NCBI RefSeq assembly: GCF_004216555.1
Contig: NZ_SGWQ01000001.1
Coordinates: forward strand, 1,032,879 to 1,096,878
Direction of reading: 5' to 3'
DNA from: Herbihabitans rhizosphaerae
GTDB lineage: Bacteria > Actinomycetota > Actinomycetes > Mycobacteriales > Pseudonocardiaceae
Length of the DNA stretch: 64,000 nucleotides
The notes beneath the pieces were generated by a model. The model was not told the DNA's origin, did not search any database, and saw nothing but the letters and a program-made list of their open reading frames with translations. Position 1 is the stretch's first letter. Each line of letters opens with the position of its first letter. The position numbers were made by a program, and so were the translations under genes. Below are positions 33,562-42,823 of this stretch, piece by piece.

Positions 33562-34049
33562 CGAACGATCACGCCGGGCTGCCGGAGCCCTTCCTCGGCG
33601 AGGACGGGTTTCCGTTGGTGCTGCGGCACATTCGCGCTGAGGTAGAGAGTCGCGGCGGGCGGATCGAGGGCACCGGGCTGGCGTGGCGGCTAACGCACCC
33701 GGACCTGCCGGACCTCGCCGTCGAGTTCACCGAGGACGGCGAGGTGATCATCGACGCAGGGGACGGCGCGGGCCTCGACGTGCACTGCGACGCGGCGTGG
33801 CGGATCGGTCCGGCGGAGCGTCCGTGGGCGCACGTGGAGGACGTGCTGCTCGCCTTTCTGGAAGGCGGATTCACCTACACGACGTGGACCGACGAGCGCG
33901 GCGAAATCCGGAAATGGCGAATTCGCCTCGTCGGATCGCACCATGACGAGGCGGGTGGGCTCGGCGTGCCGACCGACGATTCCTGGACGGCGGCCGAATC
34001 GCGCTATCCGGCGTGGCCGGGCGCTAGCTCGCAAACTTCGCGAGGGTGA
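33558..34049 (+). CDS. Hypothetical acidic protein
   Basis: 163 residues with no recognised domain. It is acidic, has Trp-rich stretches (WRLTHPDLPDLAVEFTEDGEV, TYTTWTDERGEIRKW) and probably two beta-sheet repeats. ATG 33558 overlaps the previous stop (ATGA). Its end overlaps the convergent DUF397 gene by 26 bp. It may be an immunity-like or cell-surface associated protein, but this is a guess. Confidence 0.6.
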   Translation: MTNDHAGLPEPFLGEDGFPLVLRHIRAEVESRGGRIEGTGLAWRLTHPDLPDLAVEFTEDGEVIIDAGDGAGLDVHCDAAWRIGPAERPWAHVEDVLLAFLEGGFTYTTWTDERGEIRKWRIRLVGSHHDEAGGLGVPTDDSWTAAESRYPAWPGASSQTSRG

Positions 34050-34263
34050 TCAGGGGGCGCAGGTCGGACAGCCACAGGGCGGGGCCGTCCGGGTTCTTCG
34101 AGTCGCGGACGCCGGCCGCGTCGCAGTGGTTGGCCAGCTCGACGCAGTCGCCGTTGTCGGCGGAGAAGCTGGACTTGCGCCAGGCGATCTCGACGCAATT
34201 GCCGTTGTCGGCGGAGAAGCTGGACTTGCGCCACGCCAGGCTGGCGGACACGTCAGCGGCCAT
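34024..34263 (-). CDS. DUF397 protein with duplicated core
   Basis: 79 residues. DUF397 normally has one WRKSSFSxxxGxCVEVA unit; here the unit occurs twice in a row (AWRKSSFSADNGNCVEI and AWRKSSFSADNGDCVEL), a 51-bp in-frame duplication with near-identical DNA. DUF397 proteins work with Scr1-type HTH partners in actinomycete differentiation. It is 13 bp downstream of the Scr1 gene, so the pair is an operon. Confidence 0.9.
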   Translation of the reverse strand: MAADVSASLAWRKSSFSADNGNCVEIAWRKSSFSADNGDCVELANHCDAAGVRDSKNPDGPALWLSDLRPLITLAKFAS

Positions 34264-34276
34264 GGTGACCTCCGGG

Positions 34277-35131
34277 TCAGGTCTTCAACCCCTTGATCCG
34301 TGACGAGATCAGGGAGGCGGTGTCACGCTGCCCCAGGGCAGCACCGAGCAGGTTCTCGGCACTGCGATTATAGGCCCGCACCTGCAGGTCGTCCTGCACG
34401 TACATGGCACCTTCCTGCATCTCGACGTAGCCGATGTCGCGGAACTCGGTGAAGCCGAGCAGGGTGAACTTACCGGTGTGACCGGCGTGCACACCGACCG
34501 AGGTCTTGATCACCCGGAGGTCCACGTTGGGCAGCTTGTTCAACTCCAGCAGATGCTCCAACTGCGTTCGCATGGTCTTCGGGCCGCCCACCGGACGATC
34601 CAAAGTGGACTCCTCGATCACGGCCCGCAGGGTCAGCGAGTTCTCCGAGTCGGTCAGCCGGCGCTGCCGTTCGGCGCGCAACTCGACCACGCGGTCGGTG
34701 TTGTCGGCACGGACTCGTGGTGAGGAGCCGACCAACGCGGCGGTGTACGCCTCGGTCTGTAGCAGCGCGTTGATCGCGATCGGCTCGTAGCTGAACACCT
34801 CGGCGGCCAGGCCCTCCAGGCCGACGAACGTCTTCAGCCAGTCCGGCACCAGGTCGTCCCACGGCGCCCACCAGGTGCGCTGATCTCCTTTGCTGGCAAG
34901 GGAAACCATGCGATCGATGTCGGCCGGATCGGCGCCGTAGAATTCCAGCAGCCGGGCCACCTCGGTCGGGTTCTGGCCGTACTTGCCACTCTCCATCGTG
35001 GAGATCTTCGCGTCGGTGCGCGACAGCCGCTTGCCAGCCTCGGCCAGCGTGATGTCGGCAAGCTCGCGGTAGCGCTTCAGTTCGATGCCGATCAGCCAGC
35101 GCAGTGCGGAGGGGTCGTTGCGAGTCGTCAT
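34277..35131 (-). CDS. Scr1-family HTH regulator (DUF5753)
   Basis: 284 residues: HTH_31 at residues 10-70 (IGIELKRYRELADITLAEAGKRLSRTDAKISTMESG) followed by the DUF5753 ligand/dimer domain (EPIAINALLQTEAYTAAL, RQRRL, MRTQLEHLLEL). In Streptomyces these control spore-related genes and pair with a DUF397 partner. Start ATG 35131, with GTG 35137 possible. A 14-bp perfect palindrome lies 61 bp upstream. Confidence 0.9.
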   Translation of the reverse strand: MTTRNDPSALRWLIGIELKRYRELADITLAEAGKRLSRTDAKISTMESGKYGQNPTEVARLLEFYGADPADIDRMVSLASKGDQRTWWAPWDDLVPDWLKTFVGLEGLAAEVFSYEPIAINALLQTEAYTAALVGSSPRVRADNTDRVVELRAERQRRLTDSENSLTLRAVIEESTLDRPVGGPKTMRTQLEHLLELNKLPNVDLRVIKTSVGVHAGHTGKFTLLGFTEFRDIGYVEMQEGAMYVQDDLQVRAYNRSAENLLGAALGQRDTASLISSRIKGLKT

Positions 35132-35191
35132 GGGCACATCCTTTCCGCTGAGTGGGTGCTACCCCAACACAGATCACCCGATCAGGGCATC

Positions 35192-35205
35192 GCTTAAGCT
35201 TAAGC
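35192..35205. promoter_or_regulatory. Perfect palindrome upstream of Scr1
   Basis: GCTTAAGCTTAAGC is its own reverse complement and AT-rich against the GC-rich background. It lies 61 bp before the Scr1 start and 139 bp before the first zinc-finger gene, in the shared promoter region. It may be the binding site for Scr1 or a neighbour. Confidence 0.45.
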
Positions 35206-35343
35206 TCATAACCTACCTTGAATGTGCGACCGGAAGGTCGTGGCCGGTCAGGCGGTAGGCGCGCTGGCCCCAGGAACGCCGCGAGGCGGGCAAGTGACGT
35301 TGCCCAGCCTCCCGCCTGACCGCGCCCGGACCAGGGAGGGACC

Positions 35344-35613
35344 ATGCAGGCGCACGAGCGGAAGTTCCGCTGGCAGAACGCGGGTGGACGGCGGCACGCC
35401 ACGCGCCGCAAGCCCCACGAGCTGCCGCCGCGACCGGGAGAGCAGGTCACCGTCCTCTGTGGACAGACGATCACGCTGATCGATGACGACTTCCCTGAGC
35501 TGCAACGGAATCAGCTGATCCACCCGACCTGTCGCGAGTGCAACCGGCTGTGGTGCGCCGACGAAGGAATCCCCCTCCCCGCCGCACTGTCCAAACCGGA
35601 CCGTGCGCGATGA
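35344..35613 (+). CDS. Small zinc-finger protein of the Scr1-linked class
   Basis: 89 residues. Cysteine pairs VLCG and HPTCRECNRLWC form a likely zinc site. The N-terminus is basic (MQAHERKFRWQNAGGRRHA), typical of Pseudonocardiaceae small zinc proteins next to Scr1/DUF397 genes. Role unknown; possibly a DNA-binding accessory. Its end overlaps the next frame by 11 bp. Confidence 0.7.
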   Translation: MQAHERKFRWQNAGGRRHATRRKPHELPPRPGEQVTVLCGQTITLIDDDFPELQRNQLIHPTCRECNRLWCADEGIPLPAALSKPDRAR

Positions 35614-36031
35614 ACCAGCGGCCGGCGCGGGCCGCCCCGACCCCGCGCCGGCCGCTTCCCACGTCCACGACGGATGCTGGCTGCCCGGCGTGTTCCGCCG
35701 CATGCTGCACTGGGTGCGCTACGGCACCCGCGGCCACCTGGTCAGCGGCTCGTCGCCGGCCTACTACGCCGTGTGCGGCTCACCTTGCTTCGACCCACGA
35801 GGAGCCCGCCACGCCTGGGGCGACTGGGAAACCTGCCCGGACTGCGCCACGTACACCTGTGCTCCCCTCACGCGCGAATCCATCCCGCCGATGTCGGACC
35901 CCACCGCTACCGTGGGCCCATCGGGGGAACCTCAGAACGCACTGAATCCACCTTCACGCCTTCGTCACGCTGTGCAACTGCCCCCGATCACCCGGGAACA
36001 GGCCGCTCGACGAACGAGCGCACCGCGTTGA
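35603..36031 (+). CDS. Cys-rich hypothetical protein
   Basis: 142 residues from GTG 35603. The middle (RGHLVSGSSPAYYAVCGSPCF ... WETCPDCATYTC) has CxxxC and CxxCxxxC motifs that suggest zinc binding, related in style to the 89-residue neighbour. The C-terminal 50 residues are low complexity and overlap the convergent gene by 44 bp, so the true end may be doubtful. Codon third-position GC is high in this frame, which supports it over the alternative frame from 35610. Confidence 0.5.
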   Translation: MRDEPAAGAGRPDPAPAASHVHDGCWLPGVFRRMLHWVRYGTRGHLVSGSSPAYYAVCGSPCFDPRGARHAWGDWETCPDCATYTCAPLTRESIPPMSDPTATVGPSGEPQNALNPPSRLRHAVQLPPITREQAARRTSAPR

Positions 36032-36605
36032 CCAGCTCGATTTCACCCGGCACCAGCGGGCTCACACCGCTCGTGCCGCGCGTCAATGGCGGGCAGCTCT
36101 CGGTGCGGCCGTCCAACTGGAACGTGGTCAGCACCCGGCCGGTCCGCGCCTCGACTAACTCGAAGGTGTACCGCGCCGGGACCACGGCCAGCGATCCGCT
36201 GCTCCCGGTGGCGTTGCCGATCCCCTGATAGGCGCAGCCGCGCACCGAACCGCCGACCGAGTCGAGGTACTCGCAGAGCACGAGCTGCATGGTTCGGCGA
36301 CCCTCATCGGCCACCAGCCAGTTCGCGGGCAGTGGCGTGTCCTTGTCGCGCTGGGGCGCTCCGTGGCCGTCGCCCGGGCGGCGATCGGCGAACCAGCGGC
36401 CCACCGGATGCGGACCCGGTCCGGCGTACGGCGCGGCGTCCGGAAAGGTCTGCCGGCCCGCGGCGACCTCGGCCGGCGTCACCGGGCAGGGCACGTTGAC
36501 CGGTGCGCGTTCCGGCTCCTCCTCGAACAACCGCGGCACGATCAGCGCGGCCGCCGCGCCGATCACCACGCCGAGGGGAAGCAGCCACTGCGTTCGTCGG
36601 GTCAT
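35988..36605 (-). CDS. Membrane-anchored hypothetical protein
   Basis: 205 residues: N-terminal membrane helix (WLLPLGVVIGAAAALIV, residues 7-23) and an extracytoplasmic domain with five cysteines (NVPCPV, LVLCEY, VRGCAY, ESCPPL). No family recognised. Its stop overlaps the Cys-rich gene and its start ATG 36605 touches the aldo/keto reductase stop (1 bp overlap). Confidence 0.7.
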   Translation of the reverse strand: MTRRTQWLLPLGVVIGAAAALIVPRLFEEEPERAPVNVPCPVTPAEVAAGRQTFPDAAPYAGPGPHPVGRWFADRRPGDGHGAPQRDKDTPLPANWLVADEGRRTMQLVLCEYLDSVGGSVRGCAYQGIGNATGSSGSLAVVPARYTFELVEARTGRVLTTFQLDGRTESCPPLTRGTSGVSPLVPGEIELVNAVRSFVERPVPG

Positions 36606-37126
36606 CAGAACTCCAGCACGGCCATGTTCTCCTCCAGGTGCGCCGCGCTGCCGGTGCCCGGGATCAGCAGGATCGACGGCGACCGGCGCAGCGTCAAGGC
36701 CAGCGCCACCTGCGTCGGCGTCGCGTCGTGCCGCGCGGCCACCTCGGCGTCGTCGCGGTGCACCAGGTTGTAGTGGTTCTGTACGGCGGTCACCGGCGCG
36801 ATCCGTTGCGCGCGTGCGACCGCCGACGGCGTGACGTTGGAGATCCCGAGGTGCTCGATCAGGCCCTCCTCACGCAGGCCGGCGAGCGTGGCGAACCGAT
36901 CCGACGGGTGCAGCGCCGCGCGGATCAGCTCGTTCGCGCTCACGCCGTCGCGCGCGTAGAACGACGCGGTGTCGACGTGGTTCACGCCCAGTTCGACGGC
37001 CCGGTGCGGGACGGCGATCGCGGTATCCCTCGGCCACTTCGGCAGGCTCATCGCGCCGAAGCCCATCCGCCCCACCGAGCGTTCGCCACCGAGATTCCAC
37101 TGCCCCGCAAGGGTTCCCAGTGTCAT
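36605..37126 (-). CDS. Internally deleted aldo/keto reductase
   Basis: 173 residues where the family has about 290. The N-terminal FGAMSLP, HVDTASFY (with the catalytic Asp/Tyr positions), GLIEHLGISNV and C-terminal PGTG ... NMAVL elements are in order, but the segment with the catalytic Lys and His is missing between residues about 69 and 71, and a second piece is missing near residue 130. The frame stays open, so this is either an inactive paralogue or a decaying gene. Start ATG 37126. It is next to the DrrAB operon but transcribed from its own promoter. Confidence 0.78.
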   Translation of the reverse strand: MTLGTLAGQWNLGGERSVGRMGFGAMSLPKWPRDTAIAVPHRAVELGVNHVDTASFYARDGVSANELIRAALHPSDRFATLAGLREEGLIEHLGISNVTPSAVARAQRIAPVTAVQNHYNLVHRDDAEVAARHDATPTQVALALTLRRSPSILLIPGTGSAAHLEENMAVLEF

Positions 37127-37150
37127 GCGTGCACCCCTACCGGCAGCACG

Positions 37151-37187
37151 CCGCCCGCGACCGTCCATTGTGGACGGTCGCGGGCGG
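37151..37187. terminator. Strong 17-bp hairpin
   Basis: CCGCCCGCGACCGTCCA and TGGACGGTCGCGGGCGG pair perfectly over a TTG loop. It lies 13 bp after the DrrB stop and before the aldo/keto reductase start. It should end the drrAB transcript. Confidence 0.8.
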
Positions 37188-37199
37188 CGGTGTGGACTA

Positions 37200-38014
37200 C
37201 TACTTGCTGGCGACCTTGCGGTACTTCGCCACCGCGAGCGGCGCGAAGACCGCGATGATCGTGACCGAGCAGATGATCGAGTACAGCGCGGCGTTCTCCA
37301 CCGGCCAACCGTGCGGCTCCGGAATGTTCGGAATCGGCGGCGACATCGGGTTGCCGAACAGCTCACGCGAGGCGTTGGCGATCGCGGTCACCGGGTTCCA
37401 GTCGGCGAACGCCTTCAACGGCTGGGGCAGGCTCGTCTGCGGCACGAAGGCCGAGGAGATGAAGGTGACCGGGAACATCCAGATGAACCCGGCGCTCTGC
37501 GCCACCTCGACACTGCCGGCCGCCATGCCGATCAGCGCGCCGATCCAGGACATCGCGAACCCGAACAGGAACAGCACCGCGAAGCCGAGCACGGCCTCGC
37601 CGAAGCTGCTTTCGATCCGCCAGCCGACGAGCAGCCCGCACAGCGACATGACCACCAAACCCACGCCGGTCACGGCGAGATCCGCCGCGGTCCGCCCGAA
37701 CAGCACGGCCGCCCGGGACATCGGCAGCGACCGGAACCGGTCGATGATGCCCTTCTGCAGGTCGTTGGCCATGCCGATGGTGGTGTACGCCGAGTTGAAC
37801 GCCACCGTCTGGGCGAAGATGCCGCCCATCAGGAACTCGCGGTACACCTCGGGCTGGCCGCCACCCATGCTGCCGCCGAACACGAACGCGAACAGCAGCA
37901 CGAACATGATCGGCTGCAGCGTCGCCGCGAGCAGCAGCTCCGGATTGCGGCGCACGTTCGTCAAGTTGCGCCAGGTGATCACGCCACCGTGGCTCAGACC
38001 CTGCGCGAGGGTGG

Positions 38015-38018
<4 letters not shown>
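37200..38018 (-). CDS. DrrB-type ABC-2 permease
   Basis: 272 residues with six membrane helices. Segments RNPELLLAATLQPIMFVLLFAFVFGG near the N-terminus and FRSLPMSRAAVLFGRTAADL in the middle are those of daunorubicin-resistance DrrB permeases. It shares ATGA with the ATPase gene. It would export a hydrophobic drug or lipid. Confidence 0.9.
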
Positions 38019-39028
<1,010 letters not shown>

Positions 39029-39158
39029 GACGTGCCTCCAGAAGGCAGCAGAAGGATTGGCGATCTTGCGTGCGCGAGGCTACGCCGCCTGACCGACAAT
39101 TCCCCAGTCGATTTCGCCGAAGGCGATCAGGTTCCGCCGGAAAGTGTCCGGAAAGGTG

Positions 39159-39770
39159 TCAGAGCTCGACGCCGGTCCACTCCAGACAGCGCCAGCCGGA
39201 TTCCGCCGACTCCAGCAGCACGTGACCGGTGTTGGGCAGCAGCGCGACGCTGGCCAGCTTGTGGTCGACATTGCCGGCCAACCACTGCGCGACCAGCCTG
39301 ATCACGCCGCCGTGGCTGACCACCACCACGTGGCCGCCCGGGTGCCGTTCGAGGATCTGGTCGATCGCGGTGAGATACCGCTCGCGAATGCGCGCGGCCG
39401 ACTCACCGCCTGGCATCGAGCGCTCCAGGTCGCCGGCCGCCCACGCCTTGAACACGTCGTAGAACTCGTCCCGCGCCTCGGAATCCGTGCGCCCCTCGAG
39501 ATCGCCGACGAACACCTCGTGCACGCCGTCGATGATCTCCACCGGCAGCCCGTGCGCCTTCGCGACCGGCTCGGCGGTCTGCTGCGCGCGGGTCGCGGTG
39601 GACGCGTAGATCGCCACGACCGGGTCGGCGGCGAGCCGGTCGGCCAGCGCGTCGGCCTGCCGCCTGCCCTCCGGGGTCAACGGCGGGCCGGGCGGCGCGG
39701 AGTCCAGCGCGCGGCGCAGGTTCGACTCGGTCTCGCCGTGTCTGACGAGCATCAGGCGGGTTCCGCTCAT
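39159..39770 (-). CDS. Histidine phosphatase superfamily protein
   Basis: 203 residues. LMLVRHGETESN is the phosphoglycerate-mutase-type RHG motif, and a second His is in VVVVSHGGVIR near residue 152. It belongs to branch 1 phosphatases; the substrate may be a small phosphorylated metabolite. ATG 39770 overlaps the pheA stop (ATGA), so the two are co-translated; linkage with pheA is common in actinomycetes. Confidence 0.9.
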   Translation of the reverse strand: MSGTRLMLVRHGETESNLRRALDSAPPGPPLTPEGRRQADALADRLAADPVVAIYASTATRAQQTAEPVAKAHGLPVEIIDGVHEVFVGDLEGRTDSEARDEFYDVFKAWAAGDLERSMPGGESAARIRERYLTAIDQILERHPGGHVVVVSHGGVIRLVAQWLAGNVDHKLASVALLPNTGHVLLESAESGWRCLEWTGVEL

Positions 39771-40690
39771 GCCGACCGTCCACTTCGGACGCCGTCCAGC
39801 CACGCGTCCGCGTCGGCGTAGGCCTGGTCGGTGTTGTTCGGCGGCACGACCGCCATGGACGCGTCGGCGTTCGGGTACGAGCCGAGGAACCGCACCTCGC
39901 GGCACCGCCGGTACAGCGCGGCGAGCGCGTCGCCCACCCGCCGCTCGGCGATGTGGCCGTCGAAGTCGAGGTAGAACCGGTACTCGCCGAGCCGGCCGCG
40001 CTTCGGACGGGACTCGATCCTGGACAGGTTGATGCCGCACTCGGCCAGCTCGGTGAGCAGTTCGGCGAGCGAGCCGGTGCGGAAGGAGTCGGGTTCCACG
40101 ATCAGTGACGTGCGGTCCGCGCCGGTGGGCGGTCGCACCGGCCCGGGGCGGCGCAGCAGCAGGAACCTGGTCACCGCGTCGCGCACGTCGGCGAGGTCGG
40201 TGGCGAGCACGTCCAGCGGATAGTGCTCGGCGGCGACGGGTGCGGTCACCGCCGCGTCGTACCGGCCCTCGGTGACGTCCACGGCGGCCGCGGCGGTCGA
40301 GGTGGCGGCGACGGGCGCCGCGCTGGGCAGGTTCTCGGCGAGCCACCGGCTGACCTGGCCGAGCGCGTGCGGATGGCTGGCCACCGTGCGGATCTCGTGG
40401 CGTGCCATGCCGGGCCGGGTCAGCACGGTGAACCGGATCGGGATCACCTGCTCGCCGACCGCCACCAGCGGCTCGTCAACGGCGAGCCCGTCCATGGTGT
40501 CGGGGACCGAGCCCTGCACGGAGCTTTCCAGCGGGACGCAGGCGGCGTCGGCCTTCTCGGCGCGGACGGCGGCGAGCGCTTCCGGCACGGTGGCGACCGG
40601 AACGAGTTCGTCGGAGCCGTTCGTGGCGAACGCCCTGGCCGCCTGTTCGGTGAAGGTCCCCTGAGGTCCGAAGTAGGCGATGCGCGGCAC
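39767..40690 (-). CDS. pheA: Prephenate dehydratase
   Basis: 307 residues. The catalytic domain has GPQGTFTEQAA, the VPLESSVQGSV loop, SHPHALGQ and VTRFLLL (the TRF motif with the catalytic Thr), followed by an ACT domain (residues about 200-280) with the regulatory ESRP segment. It converts prephenate to phenylpyruvate in phenylalanine synthesis and is feedback-inhibited by phenylalanine through the ACT domain. ATG 40690 gives the standard start MPRIAYFGPQG. Confidence 0.96.
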   Translation of the reverse strand: MPRIAYFGPQGTFTEQAARAFATNGSDELVPVATVPEALAAVRAEKADAACVPLESSVQGSVPDTMDGLAVDEPLVAVGEQVIPIRFTVLTRPGMARHEIRTVASHPHALGQVSRWLAENLPSAAPVAATSTAAAAVDVTEGRYDAAVTAPVAAEHYPLDVLATDLADVRDAVTRFLLLRRPGPVRPPTGADRTSLIVEPDSFRTGSLAELLTELAECGINLSRIESRPKRGRLGEYRFYLDFDGHIAERRVGDALAALYRRCREVRFLGSYPNADASMAVVPPNNTDQAYADADAWLDGVRSGRSA

Positions 40691-40828
40691 GCCACCACTC
40701 TAGGCGCTGTCCGATCTGGTTCTTCGGCCGCGAGCCGGCGGGACGGGAAAGATCCACGAAACGGAGCGCGGACATGTGAGTGTTCCCAATTGCCATATGA
40801 CGGTTACTTGGGGTGCACCGGGGATGCC

Positions 40829-41446
40829 ATGCTGGGAGCCGTGACCGCCGAGTCGAGGGCTGAGCCAGACACGACGTCGACCGCACGTTCGGACGGCGGT
40901 GCGCCGCCTCGACTGGTTCTCTGCGCGGTGGAGGAGCAACTCGGTCAGGCATGGGAAGCGCAACTCGGCGACCGTCCCGGCGTTCGGGTTTTCCGCGGCT
41001 CGACGCTGAATGTGCCGGCCGAGGCGGTGGTCAGCCCGGCGAACTCCTACGGCTGGATGCGCGGCGGTGTCGACGCGGCCTACGCGACGGAGTTCCCCTC
41101 GGTGGAGCAGAACGTGCGCAGCGCGGTGCTGGCCACGCACGGCGGCGAGTTGCCGGTGGGTGAGGCGCTGATCGTGCCGACCGGTTCGCCGTCGCCGGCG
41201 TGGTTGATCAGCGCGCCGACGATGCGCGAGCCGGGTGAGCGGCTGCCGGCGGACACGGTGCACCCGTACCTGGCGGCGCGGGCGGTGTTCCGGTTGTGGT
41301 TGGCCGGTGTGCTGGACGACGGCACGCCGGTGCGCGAGGCGGTGCGCACGATCGCGCTGCCCGGGCTCGGCACGGGGGTAGGCGGTGTGGATCCGCGCAC
41401 GTGCGCGCGGCAGGTCATGGCCGCGTGGGACGAGATCTTCGGCTGA
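40829..41446 (+). CDS. Macro-domain protein
   Basis: 205 residues. VVSPANSYGWMRGGVDAAYA is the ADP-ribose-binding loop of macro domains, followed by PTGSPSPAWLISAP and LPGLGTGVGG. It may hydrolyse or bind ADP-ribose derivatives. An unstructured N-terminal 25 residues precedes the domain. Start ATG 40829 has GGGGA 4 bp upstream. A terminator hairpin follows at 41471. Confidence 0.87.
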   Translation: MLGAVTAESRAEPDTTSTARSDGGAPPRLVLCAVEEQLGQAWEAQLGDRPGVRVFRGSTLNVPAEAVVSPANSYGWMRGGVDAAYATEFPSVEQNVRSAVLATHGGELPVGEALIVPTGSPSPAWLISAPTMREPGERLPADTVHPYLAARAVFRLWLAGVLDDGTPVREAVRTIALPGLGTGVGGVDPRTCARQVMAAWDEIFG

Positions 41447-41470
41447 ACGCACACGCCCTGAACGCACGAA

Positions 41471-41497
41471 GGGAGCGCCCGTACTGGACGCTCCCTT
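41471..41497 (+). terminator. Terminator after the macro-domain gene
   Basis: GGGAGCG and CGCTCCC form a 7-bp stem with an 11-base loop, followed by TTT. It lies 25 bp after the stop and fits an intrinsic terminator. Confidence 0.65.
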
Positions 41498-41510
41498 TCG
41501 CGGGGAGTAA

Positions 41511-41545
41511 GTGTTCACTCACCCCCGGGTAAGTACTCACTCACC
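41511..41545. repeat. 35-bp repeat ending in GGTAAGTACTCACTCACC (copy 1)
   Basis: It is nearly identical to 54772-54806 (about 30 of 35 bases). The core GTAAGTACTCAC is a near-palindrome, as in TetR operators. Here it overlaps the last three codons of Hsp20. Confidence 0.6.
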
Positions 41546-42040
41546 CGACTTGTCGGACTCCGTCCCGCCCTCGACGGCCGGGCGCTCGCCGGCGGTCAGA
41601 CCGCGCACCTGGATCTTGCGCGGCTCCACCTTCGGCTTGGACACGTCGCGCACCCGCACGTGCAGCAGGCCACGGTCGTAGGTCGCCTCGACCGACTCCG
41701 CCGTCACGTGCTCGGGCAGCGAGAACTCGCGCCGAAACGATCCGGACCGGGACTCGCGGACCAGCACGCCGCGCTCCTCGGAGCTGGCGCGCTCCGCACG
41801 GCTGCCGCTGATCACCAGCTTGCCCTCGGCCACCTCGACCTCGACGTCCTTCTCGACGTCGACGCCGGGCACCTCGACGGTCACCACGACGTCCGTGCCG
41901 TCCTTCACCACGTCGACCGCCGGGACGAACTGCCCGGTGCCGGCCGGGAACGAGCGCCGGATCAAGCTGTCGAAGTCGCCGTCCAACTGGCGGAACAGCG
42001 CACCGAACGGATCCCGTGTCGTACGAACTGCCAGTGCCAT
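41537..42040 (-). CDS. Hsp20/alpha-crystallin small heat-shock protein
   Basis: 167 residues: alpha-crystallin domain from about residue 40 to 135 with GVDVEKDVEVEVAEGKLVISG and the C-terminal GLLHVRV strand. It acts as an ATP-independent chaperone in the cytoplasm. Start ATG 42040 has GGAGGGTG upstream. A CIRCE element lies 48 bp before the start, so heat induction by HrcA is expected. Confidence 0.93.
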   Translation of the reverse strand: MALAVRTTRDPFGALFRQLDGDFDSLIRRSFPAGTGQFVPAVDVVKDGTDVVVTVEVPGVDVEKDVEVEVAEGKLVISGSRAERASSEERGVLVRESRSGSFRREFSLPEHVTAESVEATYDRGLLHVRVRDVSKPKVEPRKIQVRGLTAGERPAVEGGTESDKSGE

Positions 42041-42087
42041 TTCTACACACCCTCCCTGTGCTCTCACCTGGGCCGATAGACGCTGAA

Positions 42088-42114
42088 TTAGCACTCGGCC
42101 TTCGTGACTGCTAA
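42088..42114. promoter_or_regulatory. CIRCE element (HrcA operator)
   Basis: TTAGCACTC-N9-GACTGCTAA matches the CIRCE consensus TTAGCACTC-N9-GAGTGCTAA with one mismatch and the exact 9-base spacer. It lies in the promoter of hsp20. Confidence 0.85.
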
Positions 42115-42155
42115 CGGACGGGCGACTGTGGTTGTTCCCGGGGCACGATGTCCGA

Positions 42156-42725
42156 GTGGCACATCGAGTACAGACGCCGTTCGGCGCGGTGACATTCCTG
42201 CCGGACGCCGAGGCCCCCGCCATCGAGCTTCGCGTGGCCGAGGTGGATCCCGCGCTCGGCGATCACCTGGAGCCGATCGCCGCGTGCTGGGGCGCGGTGT
42301 GGCGGATCACCGCATCGGCAAGAACGCCGGAACTGCGCCTGTCCGCGACGCTCACCGCATTGCCCGACGGCGTGCGCGGCGGCGCGGACACCGGTGAGCG
42401 GCTGGCCGCGGTCACCTACGAGAACGCCGACACGCGGCTGTCCATCGGCACCCACGACGAAGAGGCGATCCGCGCCCGCTGCGGCACCGACCTCCCGGCG
42501 AGCTGGGCCGACGCCTTCCCCGAGCACGAGCCGTGGAACAGCGAGTTCGGCGTCGACTGCGGCCGCACCACCCCCGGGCTCACCTGGCGGCTGCCACCGC
42601 TGGCTGCCGGCGAGTCCTGCGTGATCCACGCGGCCGTCGCGTGGGGTCCGGCGCGCGACGACGCGGCCACCTGGATCGCCGTGGACACCGACCCCACGCG
42701 GCTGCTCGGCCAGACCCGACGCTGA
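42156..42725 (+). CDS. Hypothetical protein
   Basis: About 189 residues with no recognised family. It is acidic, with a probable beta-sandwich character (SATLTALPDGVRGGADTGERLAAVTYE). The start is uncertain: GTG 42156 is chosen, TTG 42132 is an alternative that overlaps the CIRCE promoter region. No signal peptide. Divergent from hsp20. Confidence 0.6.
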   Translation: MAHRVQTPFGAVTFLPDAEAPAIELRVAEVDPALGDHLEPIAACWGAVWRITASARTPELRLSATLTALPDGVRGGADTGERLAAVTYENADTRLSIGTHDEEAIRARCGTDLPASWADAFPEHEPWNSEFGVDCGRTTPGLTWRLPPLAAGESCVIHAAVAWGPARDDAATWIAVDTDPTRLLGQTRR

Positions 42726-42747
42726 CCTGCACCTTTGCTCCGCCGGC

Positions 42748-42806
42748 GTACTTTAGCGGGCTAAAGTACGCGAAACATGAACGGAGCGATCGCTAAGTTT
42801 CGGACA
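42748..42806. repeat. 57-bp dispersed repeat with terminator hairpin (copy 2, inverted)
   Basis: The hairpin GTACTTTAGC/GCTAAAGTAC (42748-42769) is a perfect 22-bp palindrome here. The rest matches 8388-8444 in reverse orientation with two or three differences. It lies between the convergent hypothetical gene and the GNAT gene. Confidence 0.75.
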
Positions 42807-42823
42807 CCGGCACAGGGGCATTG

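Noticed and set aside
35610..35945. Alternative Cys/Thr/Pro-rich frame
   Set aside because: The frame from 35603 has more normal composition and CxxC pairs; this one looks like its shadow.
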